A DNA stretch of 64,000 nucleotides from Sinorhizobium psoraleae (GCF_013283645.1 NZ_JABEKV010000006.1:62001-126000), one strand, 5' to 3'. Counted from the stretch's first letter, positions 45,193-54,036 are shown. Notes: generated by a model from the letters alone, not told the origin. Numbers and translations are program-made.

Positions 45193-46029
45193 TCAATCGA
45201 AGTCGTTGAACAACTCCGACAGTTTCTCCAACCTGCCGATGATCTCCCGCTGATGGCGGCCGGCGATCGTCAGGACGATGCCGTTGACGATTGCGAACGG
45301 AATTGTCGGCGTCTGGAACTCACTCCCCGAGCGGCCTCGTGGCGCCGACAGCATGAGATTTGCGGCAGGCTCCATCAGCGGGCCAGCAAGGTCGGAAATG
45401 AGAATTGTTTGAGCGCCGACACGCGCAGCATGCCGCATGAGTGGTCCGTAGCTTTGTGGCTGCTTGCGGAACGCAAGAGCGATCACCAAGTCCCCGGCGT
45501 CCATGCTAACCATGCGCTCTGCGATGTCTCGTCCGCGCCCCGTCAATGCAATGATGGTCATGCCGAACCGGTCGAGACGGCGGTGCAAGAAGCCGGCCAC
45601 CGATTGGGCGTGCCCTTGACCGAAGATGAATATGCGTCGTGCAGCGAAAACCATGTCCGCAGCAATATCGACGTCTGTCTGAGCGACGGATCTAGCCAGC
45701 GTCTCGAGTGCGGCAATTTCAGCCGCAATCAGATCAGTCAGATAGTCGCCATGTTCGACCTTCGACACCGACCGGCGCATGCGGTTGGCGGCGTCTTGAT
45801 CATCCAGAACTTCGCGTTGCAATTGCGCACGTAGGTCTGGGAAGCCCTTGTAGCCCAACTTCTGAGCGAGCCGTGTCGCAGTGGCTTCGTGGACGGCGGC
45901 GCGTTGCGAGAGTTGCGGGCCCGAGAGGAAAGCGGCTTCGGCGCGGTTTTCCAGGATGGTCGCGATCAGCTTCTGATCCGCATCCGTCAGTCGCCTGGAG
46001 TGAGCTTTTATCCGATCGAGTATTGTCAT
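45193..46029 (-). CDS. RpiR-family transcriptional regulator (HTH plus SIS domain)
   Basis: Regulator of 278 aa. The HTH_6 domain covers residues 1-75 (ATILENRAEAAFLSGPQLSQ, VHEATATRLAQKLGYKGFPD). A SIS domain occupies about 120-255 (ARRIFIFGQGHAQSVAGFLH, GDLVIALAFRKQ, QTILISDLAGPL). SIS domains of this family usually bind phosphosugars. AGGAT sits just before the ATG at 46029; an upstream ATG at 46071 is in frame but spans the repeated TTGCA motifs. It heads the operon that continues to the Na/Pi transporter. Confidence 0.9.
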   Translation of the reverse strand: MTILDRIKAHSRRLTDADQKLIATILENRAEAAFLSGPQLSQRAAVHEATATRLAQKLGYKGFPDLRAQLQREVLDDQDAANRMRRSVSKVEHGDYLTDLIAAEIAALETLARSVAQTDVDIAADMVFAARRIFIFGQGHAQSVAGFLHRRLDRFGMTIIALTGRGRDIAERMVSMDAGDLVIALAFRKQPQSYGPLMRHAARVGAQTILISDLAGPLMEPAANLMLSAPRGRSGSEFQTPTIPFAIVNGIVLTIAGRHQREIIGRLEKLSELFNDFD

Positions 46030-46034
46030 GACAT

Positions 46035-46054
46035 CCTGCAAGTTCGTTTGCAGG
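46035..46054. promoter_or_regulatory. Inverted repeat upstream of the RpiR gene, candidate operator
   Basis: CCTGCAA and TTGCAGG form perfect 7-bp arms around a 6-base spacer, immediately before the RpiR start. Further TTGCA-type words follow upstream at 46067-46072, CTTGCAAG at 46107-46114, CTGCAAAG at 46118-46125 and TTTGCAAGG at 46252-46260. Their clustering suggests autoregulation. Confidence 0.5.
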
Positions 46055-46312
46055 CCACATCGTTTCTGCAAATTTCCATGTCGTCAATACGGGCGCCGCA
46101 AGAAACCTTGCAAGACTCTGCAAAGCATTGCCCGAATACTTACGTAATCGACCCGGACATCGAGCCGAACCAGGCTATTGCACGCTGGAATCTACCTTTA
46201 CGTGCGGCCACCGTGATGCAGACACCACTTCTCGTTTCGCGTCTCAGAATCTTTGCAAGGGGCCGCAAAAGAAAGGCAAGCGGTGTGATGGTGCCTGCCT
46301 TGTGCAGCAGTA

Positions 46313-46618
46313 TCACGGCGTTTCAGCTCGGAAGGAATCTTCCGACTTCGCAACCCACGCAACCGAGACATCCTCGAACGTTATGGCGCGCATTGGCTTG
46401 TGTATGGATGCCTGGAGCGTCTGCTTTTCCGGACGCATAACGAGAATGACCGTTTCCTTCGGCGGGCAATCAGGCAACGAGCACACGAGTTCATTCACTG
46501 AAACGATTGTCGCGTCATCGAGCCCAAGAATCGTCCGCGTCCATTGCTTGATGGTGCGCGCACTGTTGACGACGCCCGGCGCCTGTCGCGCGAGAGGATT
46601 TATGAACGGCCCCGTCAT
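46313..46618 (-). CDS. Small conserved protein coupled to CobW GTPase
   Basis: Protein of 101 aa: MTGPFINPLARQAPGVVNSA, NELVCSLPDCPPKETVILVM, TLQASIHKPMRAITFEDV. It has two Cys residues in CSLPDC and no signal peptide. The ATG overlaps the stop of the upstream CobW gene (ATGA), so the two proteins are probably made in fixed ratio. I know no assigned function; partnership with the zinc-related GTPase is inference from position. It ends the zinc operon. Confidence 0.75.
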   Translation of the reverse strand: MTGPFINPLARQAPGVVNSARTIKQWTRTILGLDDATIVSVNELVCSLPDCPPKETVILVMRPEKQTLQASIHKPMRAITFEDVSVAWVAKSEDSFRAETP

Positions 46619-47715
46619 GCCTGCCTCCTCGTCTTGCGAGAGGATCGGGGCGTTAGAACCTCAAATAGGTCACGGATCGGTTTCGCCGGCATGTCTTGAC
46701 CAATGAGTACGACGCGAGTGGTCCGGTCACCACTCGGCCAGCGGTCAAGACGGTGGGGCGGATATAGCCGCCGATGAACCGCATGGGCGACGAGCGGCCT
46801 GTCCAGGTCGTCGGCGAGCGCGAAGATGCCCTTCAGCCTGAGCAGACCCGAGGAGATGTTGCTCGTGACCAGATGGAGAAAGGTCTCGACGGACGGTGGA
46901 TCGAGAGGCTCGTCGTGGACAAGGCTGAAGGCCTCCACCTCATCGCCATGCCGGTTTGAATCGTGAGCATGATCTGCGTGCTTCGCAAATGCCTCCATCG
47001 CAAGCCAGCCTGGGACGTCGTCGGCCTTGCCCTGGATGGAATAAGGCCGCTCGCTGAAGAGCGACGCAAGATCAAAGCTAGCGGCGTGCCGGTCATGAAA
47101 CATCGCCGCGGGGTTCAGTTGGCAAAGTTCCTCGGTCCAGGACAAACGCTCTTCTACGATGTCCGTCTTGGTGAGAATGATGTGATCCGCGAAAGCAAGT
47201 TGCTTCCACCCCTCCATGAAACTGTCGAGCGTTGCGCGGCCGGCAAACACATCGAAGGCCGTGATCACGCCGGAAAGATAGTAATGCCGCGCCACAACAT
47301 GATCGCGCAGGCCCATGGCAGGGGCGCCACCGGCAACGAGACTGTTGATGATCGGAACAGGGTCAGCAAGGCCCGTCGTCTCAATAACGACACGCGACAC
47401 GGCCGGTATTTCGCCACGGCTGCGCGCCTCGTGCAGCTCGAACAAGGACGCACGAATATCGCTGCTCGCCGTGCAGCAGATGCATCCGGTCGTCGTCTGG
47501 AAATAGCGCTCCGACCCGGCGTGAACGAGATCATGATCGACGGGCACCGTTCCAAATTCGTTGACAATGACGGCCATGTTCCCCATGCGGGGATCGGCGA
47601 GCAGATCATTGAGCAATGTGGTTTTGCCGGATCCCAGAAATCCAGTCAGCAGTGTCACCGGGACGGGTTCATAACGCACAATCAACTTAAACTCCAGCGG
47701 TGCTTCGCCCGACAT
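46615..47715 (-). CDS. CobW/COG0523-family GTPase (zinc metallochaperone-like)
   Basis: GTPase of 366 aa. Walker A GFLGSGKTTLL is near residues 25-35, the metal-binding GCICC near 77-81, ETTGLADPVP near 112-121, and the G4-type motif LTKTD near 185-189. A His-rich stretch (HADHAHDSNRH) precedes the C-terminal CobW domain. In a zinc-transport operon such GTPases are thought to deliver zinc to client enzymes under starvation. It lies about 120 bases downstream of the zinc-binding protein gene. Confidence 0.9.
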   Translation of the reverse strand: MSGEAPLEFKLIVRYEPVPVTLLTGFLGSGKTTLLNDLLADPRMGNMAVIVNEFGTVPVDHDLVHAGSERYFQTTTGCICCTASSDIRASLFELHEARSRGEIPAVSRVVIETTGLADPVPIINSLVAGGAPAMGLRDHVVARHYYLSGVITAFDVFAGRATLDSFMEGWKQLAFADHIILTKTDIVEERLSWTEELCQLNPAAMFHDRHAASFDLASLFSERPYSIQGKADDVPGWLAMEAFAKHADHAHDSNRHGDEVEAFSLVHDEPLDPPSVETFLHLVTSNISSGLLRLKGIFALADDLDRPLVAHAVHRRLYPPHRLDRWPSGDRTTRVVLIGQDMPAKPIRDLFEVLTPRSSRKTRRQA

Positions 47716-47835
47716 TCGCCAATGCCTGGACGGGCTGCATGCTCACCCTCCAGCCCCCTGCGATGGGTGATCGGAAAGCTCAATTTTGACGTACGAAGGG
47801 GCTCGCCCGTGACTGCCGGACGAGTCCCAATGCGT

Positions 47836-48807
47836 TTAGCTACCCAGGATGGCAGCGTTGATGGTGTCGAGGTTGTGACGGAACATGTCGATGTAGGTCG
47901 AAGCCGGGCCGTCCGTTGCGGAGAGTGCATCCGAATAGAGCGTCCCGCCAAGCTTGATGCCCGTCTCGGTTACGATCTGTTCGACAAGACGCGGGTTCGT
48001 AATGTTCTCCAGGAAGATCGCCGACGCCTTGTCCTCCTTGACCTGGTCGATGAGTTTGGCGACGTCAGACGCGGAGGCCTCCGCCTCGGTCGAGATGCCT
48101 TCGGGCGCGATAAACTTCAGCCCGTATTCATGTTCGAAATAGCCAAACGCGTCGTGCGAGGTGATGACCGTGCGCTTATCGGCCGGAATTGCCTCTAGCG
48201 AGGCCTTCACCTCCGCCTCCAGTTCGGCGAGCTTCTTGAGGTAGGCCTCGGAATTGGCCGCGTAGCTTGCGCATCCCGCCTTGTCGGCTTTGCAGAGGGC
48301 GTCCGCAATGTTCTTCACATAGATCTCGGCATTGTGGATTGATTGCCACGCATGTGGATCGAATTCGCCATGATCATGCCCCTCATCTTCATGACCATCG
48401 TTTTCCTGTTTCCCGGCATCTTCATGGCCCTCACCCTCATGGTGTTCCTCCTCGCTCGCCTTCAGCGGCTCGATGCCCTTGCTGACCTCGACGACCGCCG
48501 CCTTGGTGCCACTCGTTTCGATGAGCCGCGACATGAAGCCCTCGAAGGCGAGGCCATTGACCAGAACGACATTCGCCTGTTCGAGCGCGGCCGCGTCAGC
48601 CGGACGTGGTTCATAGACATGAGCGTCCCCGTCAGGACCAACGAGGGTCGTGACCTCGATGCGATCGCCGCCCACATTCTTGGCGAAGTCGCCAAGGATG
48701 GAGAAGCTGGCAACGACCTTGATGTCGGCTGCGGAGGCGGTCGCAATAAAGCCACCGCACAACGTCACGAGGCTCGCACAGGTCGCAATGCGCAAAGTTC
48801 TGAACAT
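47836..48807 (-). CDS. znuA: Zinc ABC transporter substrate-binding protein (ZnuA/AztC-like)
   Basis: Periplasmic cluster-9 binding protein of 323 aa with a signal peptide (about residues 1-27, ending TASAA). Metal ligands are His64 region (GDAHVYEPRP), a His in FDPHAWQS, a His in SHDAFGYFEHEYG, and a late Asp in YSDALS. Between the first two sites lies a flexible loop rich in His, Glu and Asp (EEEHHEGEGHEDAG...HEDEGHDHGEFD), typical of zinc scavenging. Two Cys in LCKADKAGCAS could form a disulfide. GGAG lies before the ATG at 48807. Confidence 0.93.
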   Translation of the reverse strand: MFRTLRIATCASLVTLCGGFIATASAADIKVVASFSILGDFAKNVGGDRIEVTTLVGPDGDAHVYEPRPADAAALEQANVVLVNGLAFEGFMSRLIETSGTKAAVVEVSKGIEPLKASEEEHHEGEGHEDAGKQENDGHEDEGHDHGEFDPHAWQSIHNAEIYVKNIADALCKADKAGCASYAANSEAYLKKLAELEAEVKASLEAIPADKRTVITSHDAFGYFEHEYGLKFIAPEGISTEAEASASDVAKLIDQVKEDKASAIFLENITNPRLVEQIVTETGIKLGGTLYSDALSATDGPASTYIDMFRHNLDTINAAILGS

Positions 48808-48827
48808 GGAGATCTCCTTTTTGTTGA

Positions 48828-49694
48828 TCAGGCTACTCGGTGGCGGCGCTGCGCGAAGGCGTTGCGCAGAACACCTCGCCGGCCAGCCAAAGTGGAAAGG
48901 AAATAGATGCCGCCGGCAGTCAGGATGATGGCAGGCCCCGACGGCAGTGACGCGTGATAGGAAAGCAGCAGGCCACCCAGGGCCGAGACGGCGGCAATCG
49001 CAATAGCCACCAGGCACATCGGACCGACCTGGTTGGACCAGAAGCGAGACGCCGCAGCAGGCACCATCATCAGGCCCACCGAGAGCAGCGTGCCGAGCGC
49101 CTGGAAACCGGCGACAAGGTTCAGCACCGCAAGCGTCAAGAAAAGAAAATGGACCGGCGCACCGACGCGGCTCACTGAACGCAGAAAGAGCGGATCAAGG
49201 CACTCGGCCACCAGGGCACGCCAGAAGATTGCAAGCGCCAGCAACGTGATGGCAGCGATCAGGCCGATCAGGGTCAGGGCAGCATCGTTGAGTGCCAGCA
49301 CGGAGCCGAACAACACATGCATCAGATCCACGCTGGAGCCACGCCAGGACACGAGTAGCACGCCGAGCGCCAGCGAGATCAGATAGAATGCCGCCAAGGA
49401 GGCATCTTCCTTCTGGATCGTCAGGCGCGACACCGCGCCTGCCCCAAGAGCGACAACGAGGCCGACGAGGAGGCCACCGAGCGTCATCGGAACGATATCG
49501 AGACCGAAGAATACGAAGCCGAGCGCCGCTCCCGGCAGGATCGCATGGGACATTGCGTCGCCGGTGAGACTCATGCGTCTCAGCATCAGAAAGACGCCGA
49601 CGGGCGCACAGCTTACGGCCAGGATCAGCGAGCCGAACAGGGCGCGCTGCATGAAGCCATATTGAAGAAACGGCGCGATCAGATAGTCATACAT
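48828..49694 (-). CDS. znuB: Zinc/manganese ABC transporter permease (ZnuB/AztB-like)
   Basis: Inner-membrane permease of 288 aa with eight to nine helices and the ABC-3 family pattern: PVGVFLMLRRMSLTGDAMSH near 32-51 and LGTLLSVGLMMVPAAASRFW near 200-219. ATG 49694 overlaps the ATPase stop by 8 bases. It forms a homodimer with the ATPase and receives metal from the binding protein encoded downstream. Confidence 0.92.
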   Translation of the reverse strand: MYDYLIAPFLQYGFMQRALFGSLILAVSCAPVGVFLMLRRMSLTGDAMSHAILPGAALGFVFFGLDIVPMTLGGLLVGLVVALGAGAVSRLTIQKEDASLAAFYLISLALGVLLVSWRGSSVDLMHVLFGSVLALNDAALTLIGLIAAITLLALAIFWRALVAECLDPLFLRSVSRVGAPVHFLFLTLAVLNLVAGFQALGTLLSVGLMMVPAAASRFWSNQVGPMCLVAIAIAAVSALGGLLLSYHASLPSGPAIILTAGGIYFLSTLAGRRGVLRNAFAQRRHRVA

Positions 49695-50472
49695 TCGCCG
49701 ATGCCTTCTCGACAGCGCCCTTGCTGGCGGTCGATCCCGCCGGACTGTCCTCACACCAATCTGCTGTCTCGTCCCAGGCTTCCTGAAAATTCCGAGCCCG
49801 CAGGAGATTCTCCGGCGTCAGCACAGCGTCCGTTCGCCCCCAGGCGACCGCCTTTCGCGCAAGCAGAAGCGTTTGCGGAAAATGCTGCCGAACGAGACCG
49901 TGGTCGTGCAGCACGCAAAGCACCGTCCTGCCTTCCGCGGCCCACTGCCGCACCAGTTGGACGAGGTCGGCGATCGTGCGGGCATCCACTGCGTTGAAGG
50001 GCTCATCCAAGAGGATGAGATCGGCGTCCTGCAGCATGGCGCGGGCAAACAGGACTCGCTGTATCTGGCCGCCCGAAAGGCTGTCCAACGGGCGATCCTC
50101 GAAACCGGTGAGACCCACCGCAGAAAGACAGCCCGCCAAGTTCGCCCTGTCTGTTTTCGTCCGACGCCCGAGCAACCCGCGTCGTTGCCAGAAGCCAAGC
50201 GAGACGAGATCGATCACGCGTGCGGGAAAGCTGCGGTCGAGCTCCGACTGCTGCGGCAGATAGGCGAGCCGCCGATAGTGCGCGAAGCAAGCCCCATTGA
50301 TGGGTTTCAGGATGCCGGCGATCCCCTTCATCAGGGTCGACTTGCCAGATCCATTGGCGCCAACGATCGCGGTCAGCGCGCCGCGCTCGATACCGCCACT
50401 CAGGTGGTGAATGGCGGGGTGGCCGGCATAGCCAAGGGTCAAGTTTTCAAAACGAAGGCAATGATTGGTCAT
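49687..50472 (-). CDS. znuC: Zinc ABC transporter ATP-binding protein (ZnuC/AztA-like)
   Basis: ATPase of 261 aa. Walker A GANGSGKSTLMKGIAG is near residues 36-51, the signature LSGGQIQRVLFARAML near 140-155, Walker B LILLDEPFNAVD near 160-171, and the switch His in CVLHDHGLVRQ. First gene of the zinc operon. The start at 50472 lies about 30 bases from two Zur-box-like repeats, so derepression under zinc shortage is likely. Confidence 0.93.
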   Translation of the reverse strand: MTNHCLRFENLTLGYAGHPAIHHLSGGIERGALTAIVGANGSGKSTLMKGIAGILKPINGACFAHYRRLAYLPQQSELDRSFPARVIDLVSLGFWQRRGLLGRRTKTDRANLAGCLSAVGLTGFEDRPLDSLSGGQIQRVLFARAMLQDADLILLDEPFNAVDARTIADLVQLVRQWAAEGRTVLCVLHDHGLVRQHFPQTLLLARKAVAWGRTDAVLTPENLLRARNFQEAWDETADWCEDSPAGSTASKGAVEKASANV

Positions 50473-50500
50473 GGCAGGTCCGGGGTTGACAACCCCTGCA

Positions 50501-50550
50501 TATGTTACGTTATTACATTCGTCAAACGAAAAGTTACGTAATAACATATC
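50501..50550. promoter_or_regulatory. Two Zur-box-like repeats between divergent zinc genes
   Basis: GTTACGTTATTAC (50504-50516) and GTTACGTAATAAC (50533-50545) lie in the 144-base region between znuC-like and CobW genes. Both are AT-rich dyads containing the ATGTTAnnnnTAACAT-like core of Zur boxes (the flanks read ATGTTACG and TAACATAT). A zur gene is encoded 1.3 kb away, which makes Zur the obvious binder. Confidence 0.6.
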
Positions 50551-50616
50551 AACTTCGATGCTGGCCCGGGTGCCGCCGTCGCGCTCGGCATGCATCGCAA
50601 CAATGAGGTTTCGCCC

Positions 50617-51606
50617 ATGTCAGACCAGATTGCCCCCACGCCAGTCACTGTGCTCACCGGCTATCTCGGCGCAGGAAAGACCACCCTTCTCAACCGGATC
50701 CTTTCAGAGCCGCATGGGAAGAAGTTCGCTGTCATCGTCAACGAGTTCGGCGAAGTCGGTATCGACAACGACCTCATCGTCGATGCTGACGAGGAAGTGT
50801 TCGAGATGAACAACGGCTGCATTTGCTGCACGGTGCGCGGCGACCTGATCCGCATCATCGAGGGGCTGATGCGGCGCCGCGACCGCTTCGATGGAATCCT
50901 CATAGAAACCACCGGGCTCGCGGATCCCGCCCCCGTCGCGCAGACTTTCTTCGTCGACGAGGACGTCCGCTCCAAGACACGGCTCGACTCCATCATCACC
51001 GTCGTCGATGCCAAACATCTTCTCGGCGAACTCGATCACGCGCATGAAGCGCAGGAGCAACTGGCGTTCGCCGACACGATCATCCTCAATAAGACCGACC
51101 TTGTATCGGTCGCCGGACTGAAAGCTGTCGAGGATCGCATTCGCCGCATCAATCCGACGGCCAGCATTATCCAGACACAGCGCTGCGATCTCGATATCGC
51201 CGGCTTGCTCGATCGCAAGGCCTTCGATCTCGACCGCATTCTCGAAGTCGAGCCTGACTTTCTCGAAGAAGAGCACGACCATGAGCATGACGATCATGTC
51301 ACGAGTTTTTCACTGATCGAACGCCAGCCGATCGATCCAGAAAAATTCTTCCGCTGGCTCCAAACGACCGCCCAGGCATTTGGCCTGGATATGCTGCGGA
51401 TGAAGGGCATCATCGCCTTTGCCGGCGACGACGACCGCTATGTCGTCCAGGGCGTCCACATGTTGATGGAAGGCGACCACCAGCGCCGGTGGAAGGACGG
51501 GGAGGAGCGCGTGTCGCGGCTTGTCTTCATTGGCCGCAACCTGCCGAAGGACATCATCTCGGAGGGGTTCGTGAAATGCCGCGCACTCCCGACAGCGACC
51601 GTATAG
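50617..51606 (+). CDS. CobW/COG0523-family GTPase, zinc-responsive paralogue
   Basis: GTPase of 329 aa. Walker A GYLGAGKTTLLNRIL is near residues 15-29, GCICCTVRGDL near 67-77, ETTGLADPAPVAQT near 103-116, and NKTD near 160-163. The His/Asp/Glu-rich EEEHDHEHDDH near 218-228 is a likely zinc-binding loop. ATG at 50617 is preferred over 50590 because GAGG precedes it. It is divergent from the zinc importer, with shared Zur-box-like sites, matching ZigA-type chaperones. It differs from the other CobW copy in this window, so the two may serve different clients. Confidence 0.91.
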   Translation: MSDQIAPTPVTVLTGYLGAGKTTLLNRILSEPHGKKFAVIVNEFGEVGIDNDLIVDADEEVFEMNNGCICCTVRGDLIRIIEGLMRRRDRFDGILIETTGLADPAPVAQTFFVDEDVRSKTRLDSIITVVDAKHLLGELDHAHEAQEQLAFADTIILNKTDLVSVAGLKAVEDRIRRINPTASIIQTQRCDLDIAGLLDRKAFDLDRILEVEPDFLEEEHDHEHDDHVTSFSLIERQPIDPEKFFRWLQTTAQAFGLDMLRMKGIIAFAGDDDRYVVQGVHMLMEGDHQRRWKDGEERVSRLVFIGRNLPKDIISEGFVKCRALPTATV

Positions 51607-51808
51607 CGCGGAGCTTCCCGGACGAATAGTGCTGGAATATGCCACAGACGACCCCCACTCGCCTCACGGCAACGACTGGCGGTGGCCGGCGCTTCGATCG
51701 AGGAACACCGCGGCCATAGTCCGCTGCCGATCGTTCGGGCACATCGCACAATACGGGGCTGACGCGGCAGCCCCGTATCACTTCAGATCCGTGAATGGAG
51801 GCACACAG

Positions 51809-52222
51809 ATGACACGACGGACGGGCTATACAACCTCAGCCCTCACGCGCAATCAAACGCTTGTGCTTTCGGTTCTGGAGGCATCACAGGTACCTTTAAG
51901 CGCCTACAGCATTCTCGATCGTCTTCGACAGCACGGCCTCAAGGCACCGCTGCAGATCTATCGGGCACTCGAAAAGCTTATCGAACTCGGAAAGATCCAT
52001 AGGGTCGAGAGTATGAATGCCTTCGTTCGCTGCCGCCATTCTGAACACGGCTACATCCACCCATCAATTACTGCCTTCGAAATCTGTGAAGCCTGCGGTT
52101 CGGTCAACGAGTTCCACAATGAGAACCTCGAATTGGCTCTCGGTAGACACGTTCGCGGCGATGGCTTCCTGGCGAAGCGTACCACAATCGAAATACGTGG
52201 CCTTTGTTCCGCAGGTCGCTAG
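51809..52222 (+). CDS. zur: Fur-family zinc uptake regulator Zur
   Basis: Regulator of 137 aa. The winged helix (LTRNQTLVLSVLEASQVPLS, APLQIYRALEKLIELGKIHR) is followed by the dimer domain with HSEHGYIHPSITAFEICEAC. The structural zinc pair CEAC is present, but the usual C-terminal CxxC is reduced to a single Cys (GLCSAGR at the end). GGAGG lies 7 bases before the ATG at 51809. It lies about 200 bases after the CobW gene, so it may be transcribed with it or alone. Confidence 0.9.
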   Translation: MTRRTGYTTSALTRNQTLVLSVLEASQVPLSAYSILDRLRQHGLKAPLQIYRALEKLIELGKIHRVESMNAFVRCRHSEHGYIHPSITAFEICEACGSVNEFHNENLELALGRHVRGDGFLAKRTTIEIRGLCSAGR

Positions 52223-52641
52223 CAGGATTTACGGGCCGCCTCTGTCAGACCTTCCGGAGCTCACGGAAATCGGCGTGCAACAAAGCCCGCAAGACAAGAT
52301 GGAGTTGCCGCCGGCGACGTCCACGCCCGTCTGTCCATAGCGCCTCGTCGCCTTTAACAAAAATCACTCCGTATTTGGTGCCGCTGAGACGGAGACAGCA
52401 CGACACGCTGAATGGCAGCAATCAACGACCATGCTGCCAAGGCTGGAGAGCACTCGCTCGGTCATATCGACCTGGAACTGCGTCCACGGTGTTGATCATT
52501 CGTGCCATGGCTCAATTGCTGCGATAAACTCTGCGACTCCCGGATTCAGCGAGCGGCCTGAGTAAGATCACGAATTAACCGCATTGTGGCTCGAGCACTT
52601 GCGGCACGACAGTCACTCAGAGAGCTCGTAGTGCCACTTCG
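52223..52641. other. Gap between convergent zur and kinase genes
   Basis: No coding region recognised on either strand and no clear hairpin with a T-run. Both neighbours end here. Confidence 0.45.
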
Positions 52642-53952
52642 TCATATCGAAGAAACACCTGCTGAACTCTCAGGGTCTATTCCATCCAGAAAACGCCTCA
52701 TGTCATCGCTTCCGCTTTCCGGCTCGCTGCCGGCCATTACGGCCACGGAAAACGCGAGCAGCGACGAAGACGGGTTGTGGGTGCTGGCACCTGCCCTGAG
52801 GTTCATGACAAGTGTCGGGCAAAGAAACAGGGCGAGCCTCAGCACCGTTCGCCAGTCTGCAGGCAGATTGCCTCGCGCCTTCAACTCAGCAAGCAGTGGC
52901 CGCCAGAGGAGACGGGCCTTCACCTCCAGCAGGCTTCGTCTCACGCGGCTCAGGGCCCAATTGGTCTCAACGTTGAGGACGCCACCGCCATATTCAGCGC
53001 GCACGCGATACCGACGCTCGGCCTCAGCGGGATCGTACAGCCAGAGGGGGTGGGCTAGGATGTTATGGAAAGTCGCCTTGATCTCTGCGAGAAGCGTCGG
53101 AACATGCGTGCCCGCAAAGGCTGGATCGAAGAACGAAAGCACCGCTTCCTCGCCGCTCCTTGCGTACCAGACATTGGCGTTATGGGCGTCGCCGTGCGCG
53201 GTGACACCCCCGGCGTCGGCGAGTTTTTGTGGGCGCAGCCGGTCGGCCGCGGCGGCGAAGAGTTCGCCGACAGTCCGCTGGTATCGCAGGCCGTTGATGA
53301 CGAAACGGGCCCTGGAGAAGGCCTCCCAATCAAGCTCCACATCAGGAAAACGGAAGGTTCGACCAACGTAGAAGTTCGCGTAACGGCCGCCGGGCATGGT
53401 CCGGCTTTCCGGATCGATCATCCGTTCGTAGAAAAGTCGGTGAATGGGCTCCGACGCCACCTCCTCGGCCGTCACCGAGTGCAGCGTTCGGCGATAGACG
53501 GAGAGAAGCTCGGCAGAGAGGCGGCGCTCGGCGGCGACCGCGATCGCCTCCTCGTCGAGGTTCGGATTGAGATCAAGATCCCTGAGCACATCGGAAAATC
53601 GCCGGTCGTTGCGACGGCGGTAAATCAGGATCTGCTCTCCGGGAAGCGCGGACATGTGGATGGGCTGATCCACGGGAATGCCCGCTCTCGCGAGGATGTC
53701 GGCGCGGTAATATTCGCCGGACATCGCCTCCTCGCCCTCCTCCTGGTGGAACTTGAAGAAGAACTCGCCCGCCTTCGTCTCGAAGAAGCCGTTGAGCGAA
53801 TTGAGGCTGTAGCGGTCACGATTGATGATGACGTTTTCCGCGTCGAGATCGAAGATGTCCTTGAGCAGCAAGGCCAGCATGCTGGCCGCCTCCCGTTCGT
53901 CGGTGAGGGCCACGCGGCGGATTTCCGCGGTTCTGCTCGGTGAGGACATCAT
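52642..53952 (-). CDS. Aminoglycoside-phosphotransferase-fold kinase
   Basis: Protein of 436 aa with the APH/choline-kinase fold. N-lobe strands include INRDRYSLNSLNGFFET and the Lys in EFFFKFHQEEGEEA near residue 66. The catalytic loop is VTAHGDAHNANVWY near 255-268 (HGDxHxxN) and the metal-binding Asp is in LSFFDPAFAG near 276-285. It is longer than typical antibiotic kinases, more like small-molecule metabolite kinases. Last gene of the polyamine-type ABC operon, 84 bases after the regulator. The substrate is presumably related to the imported compound; it could phosphorylate an alcohol group. Confidence 0.8.
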   Translation of the reverse strand: MMSSPSRTAEIRRVALTDEREAASMLALLLKDIFDLDAENVIINRDRYSLNSLNGFFETKAGEFFFKFHQEEGEEAMSGEYYRADILARAGIPVDQPIHMSALPGEQILIYRRRNDRRFSDVLRDLDLNPNLDEEAIAVAAERRLSAELLSVYRRTLHSVTAEEVASEPIHRLFYERMIDPESRTMPGGRYANFYVGRTFRFPDVELDWEAFSRARFVINGLRYQRTVGELFAAAADRLRPQKLADAGGVTAHGDAHNANVWYARSGEEAVLSFFDPAFAGTHVPTLLAEIKATFHNILAHPLWLYDPAEAERRYRVRAEYGGGVLNVETNWALSRVRRSLLEVKARLLWRPLLAELKARGNLPADWRTVLRLALFLCPTLVMNLRAGASTHNPSSSLLAFSVAVMAGSEPESGSDDMRRFLDGIDPESSAGVSSI

Positions 53953-54036
53953 TAACCCCTTTCACACCCGGGGCGACCGGGATCGACAAGTGACATGCTT
54001 GCACCGTGGCGCGCGACGATCCTGCTTCCCACCGTA

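Noticed and set aside
46128..46706. Plus-strand frame of 192 codons over the CobW-linked small gene
   Set aside because: No start signal and antisense to a gene coupled to CobW by ATGA.
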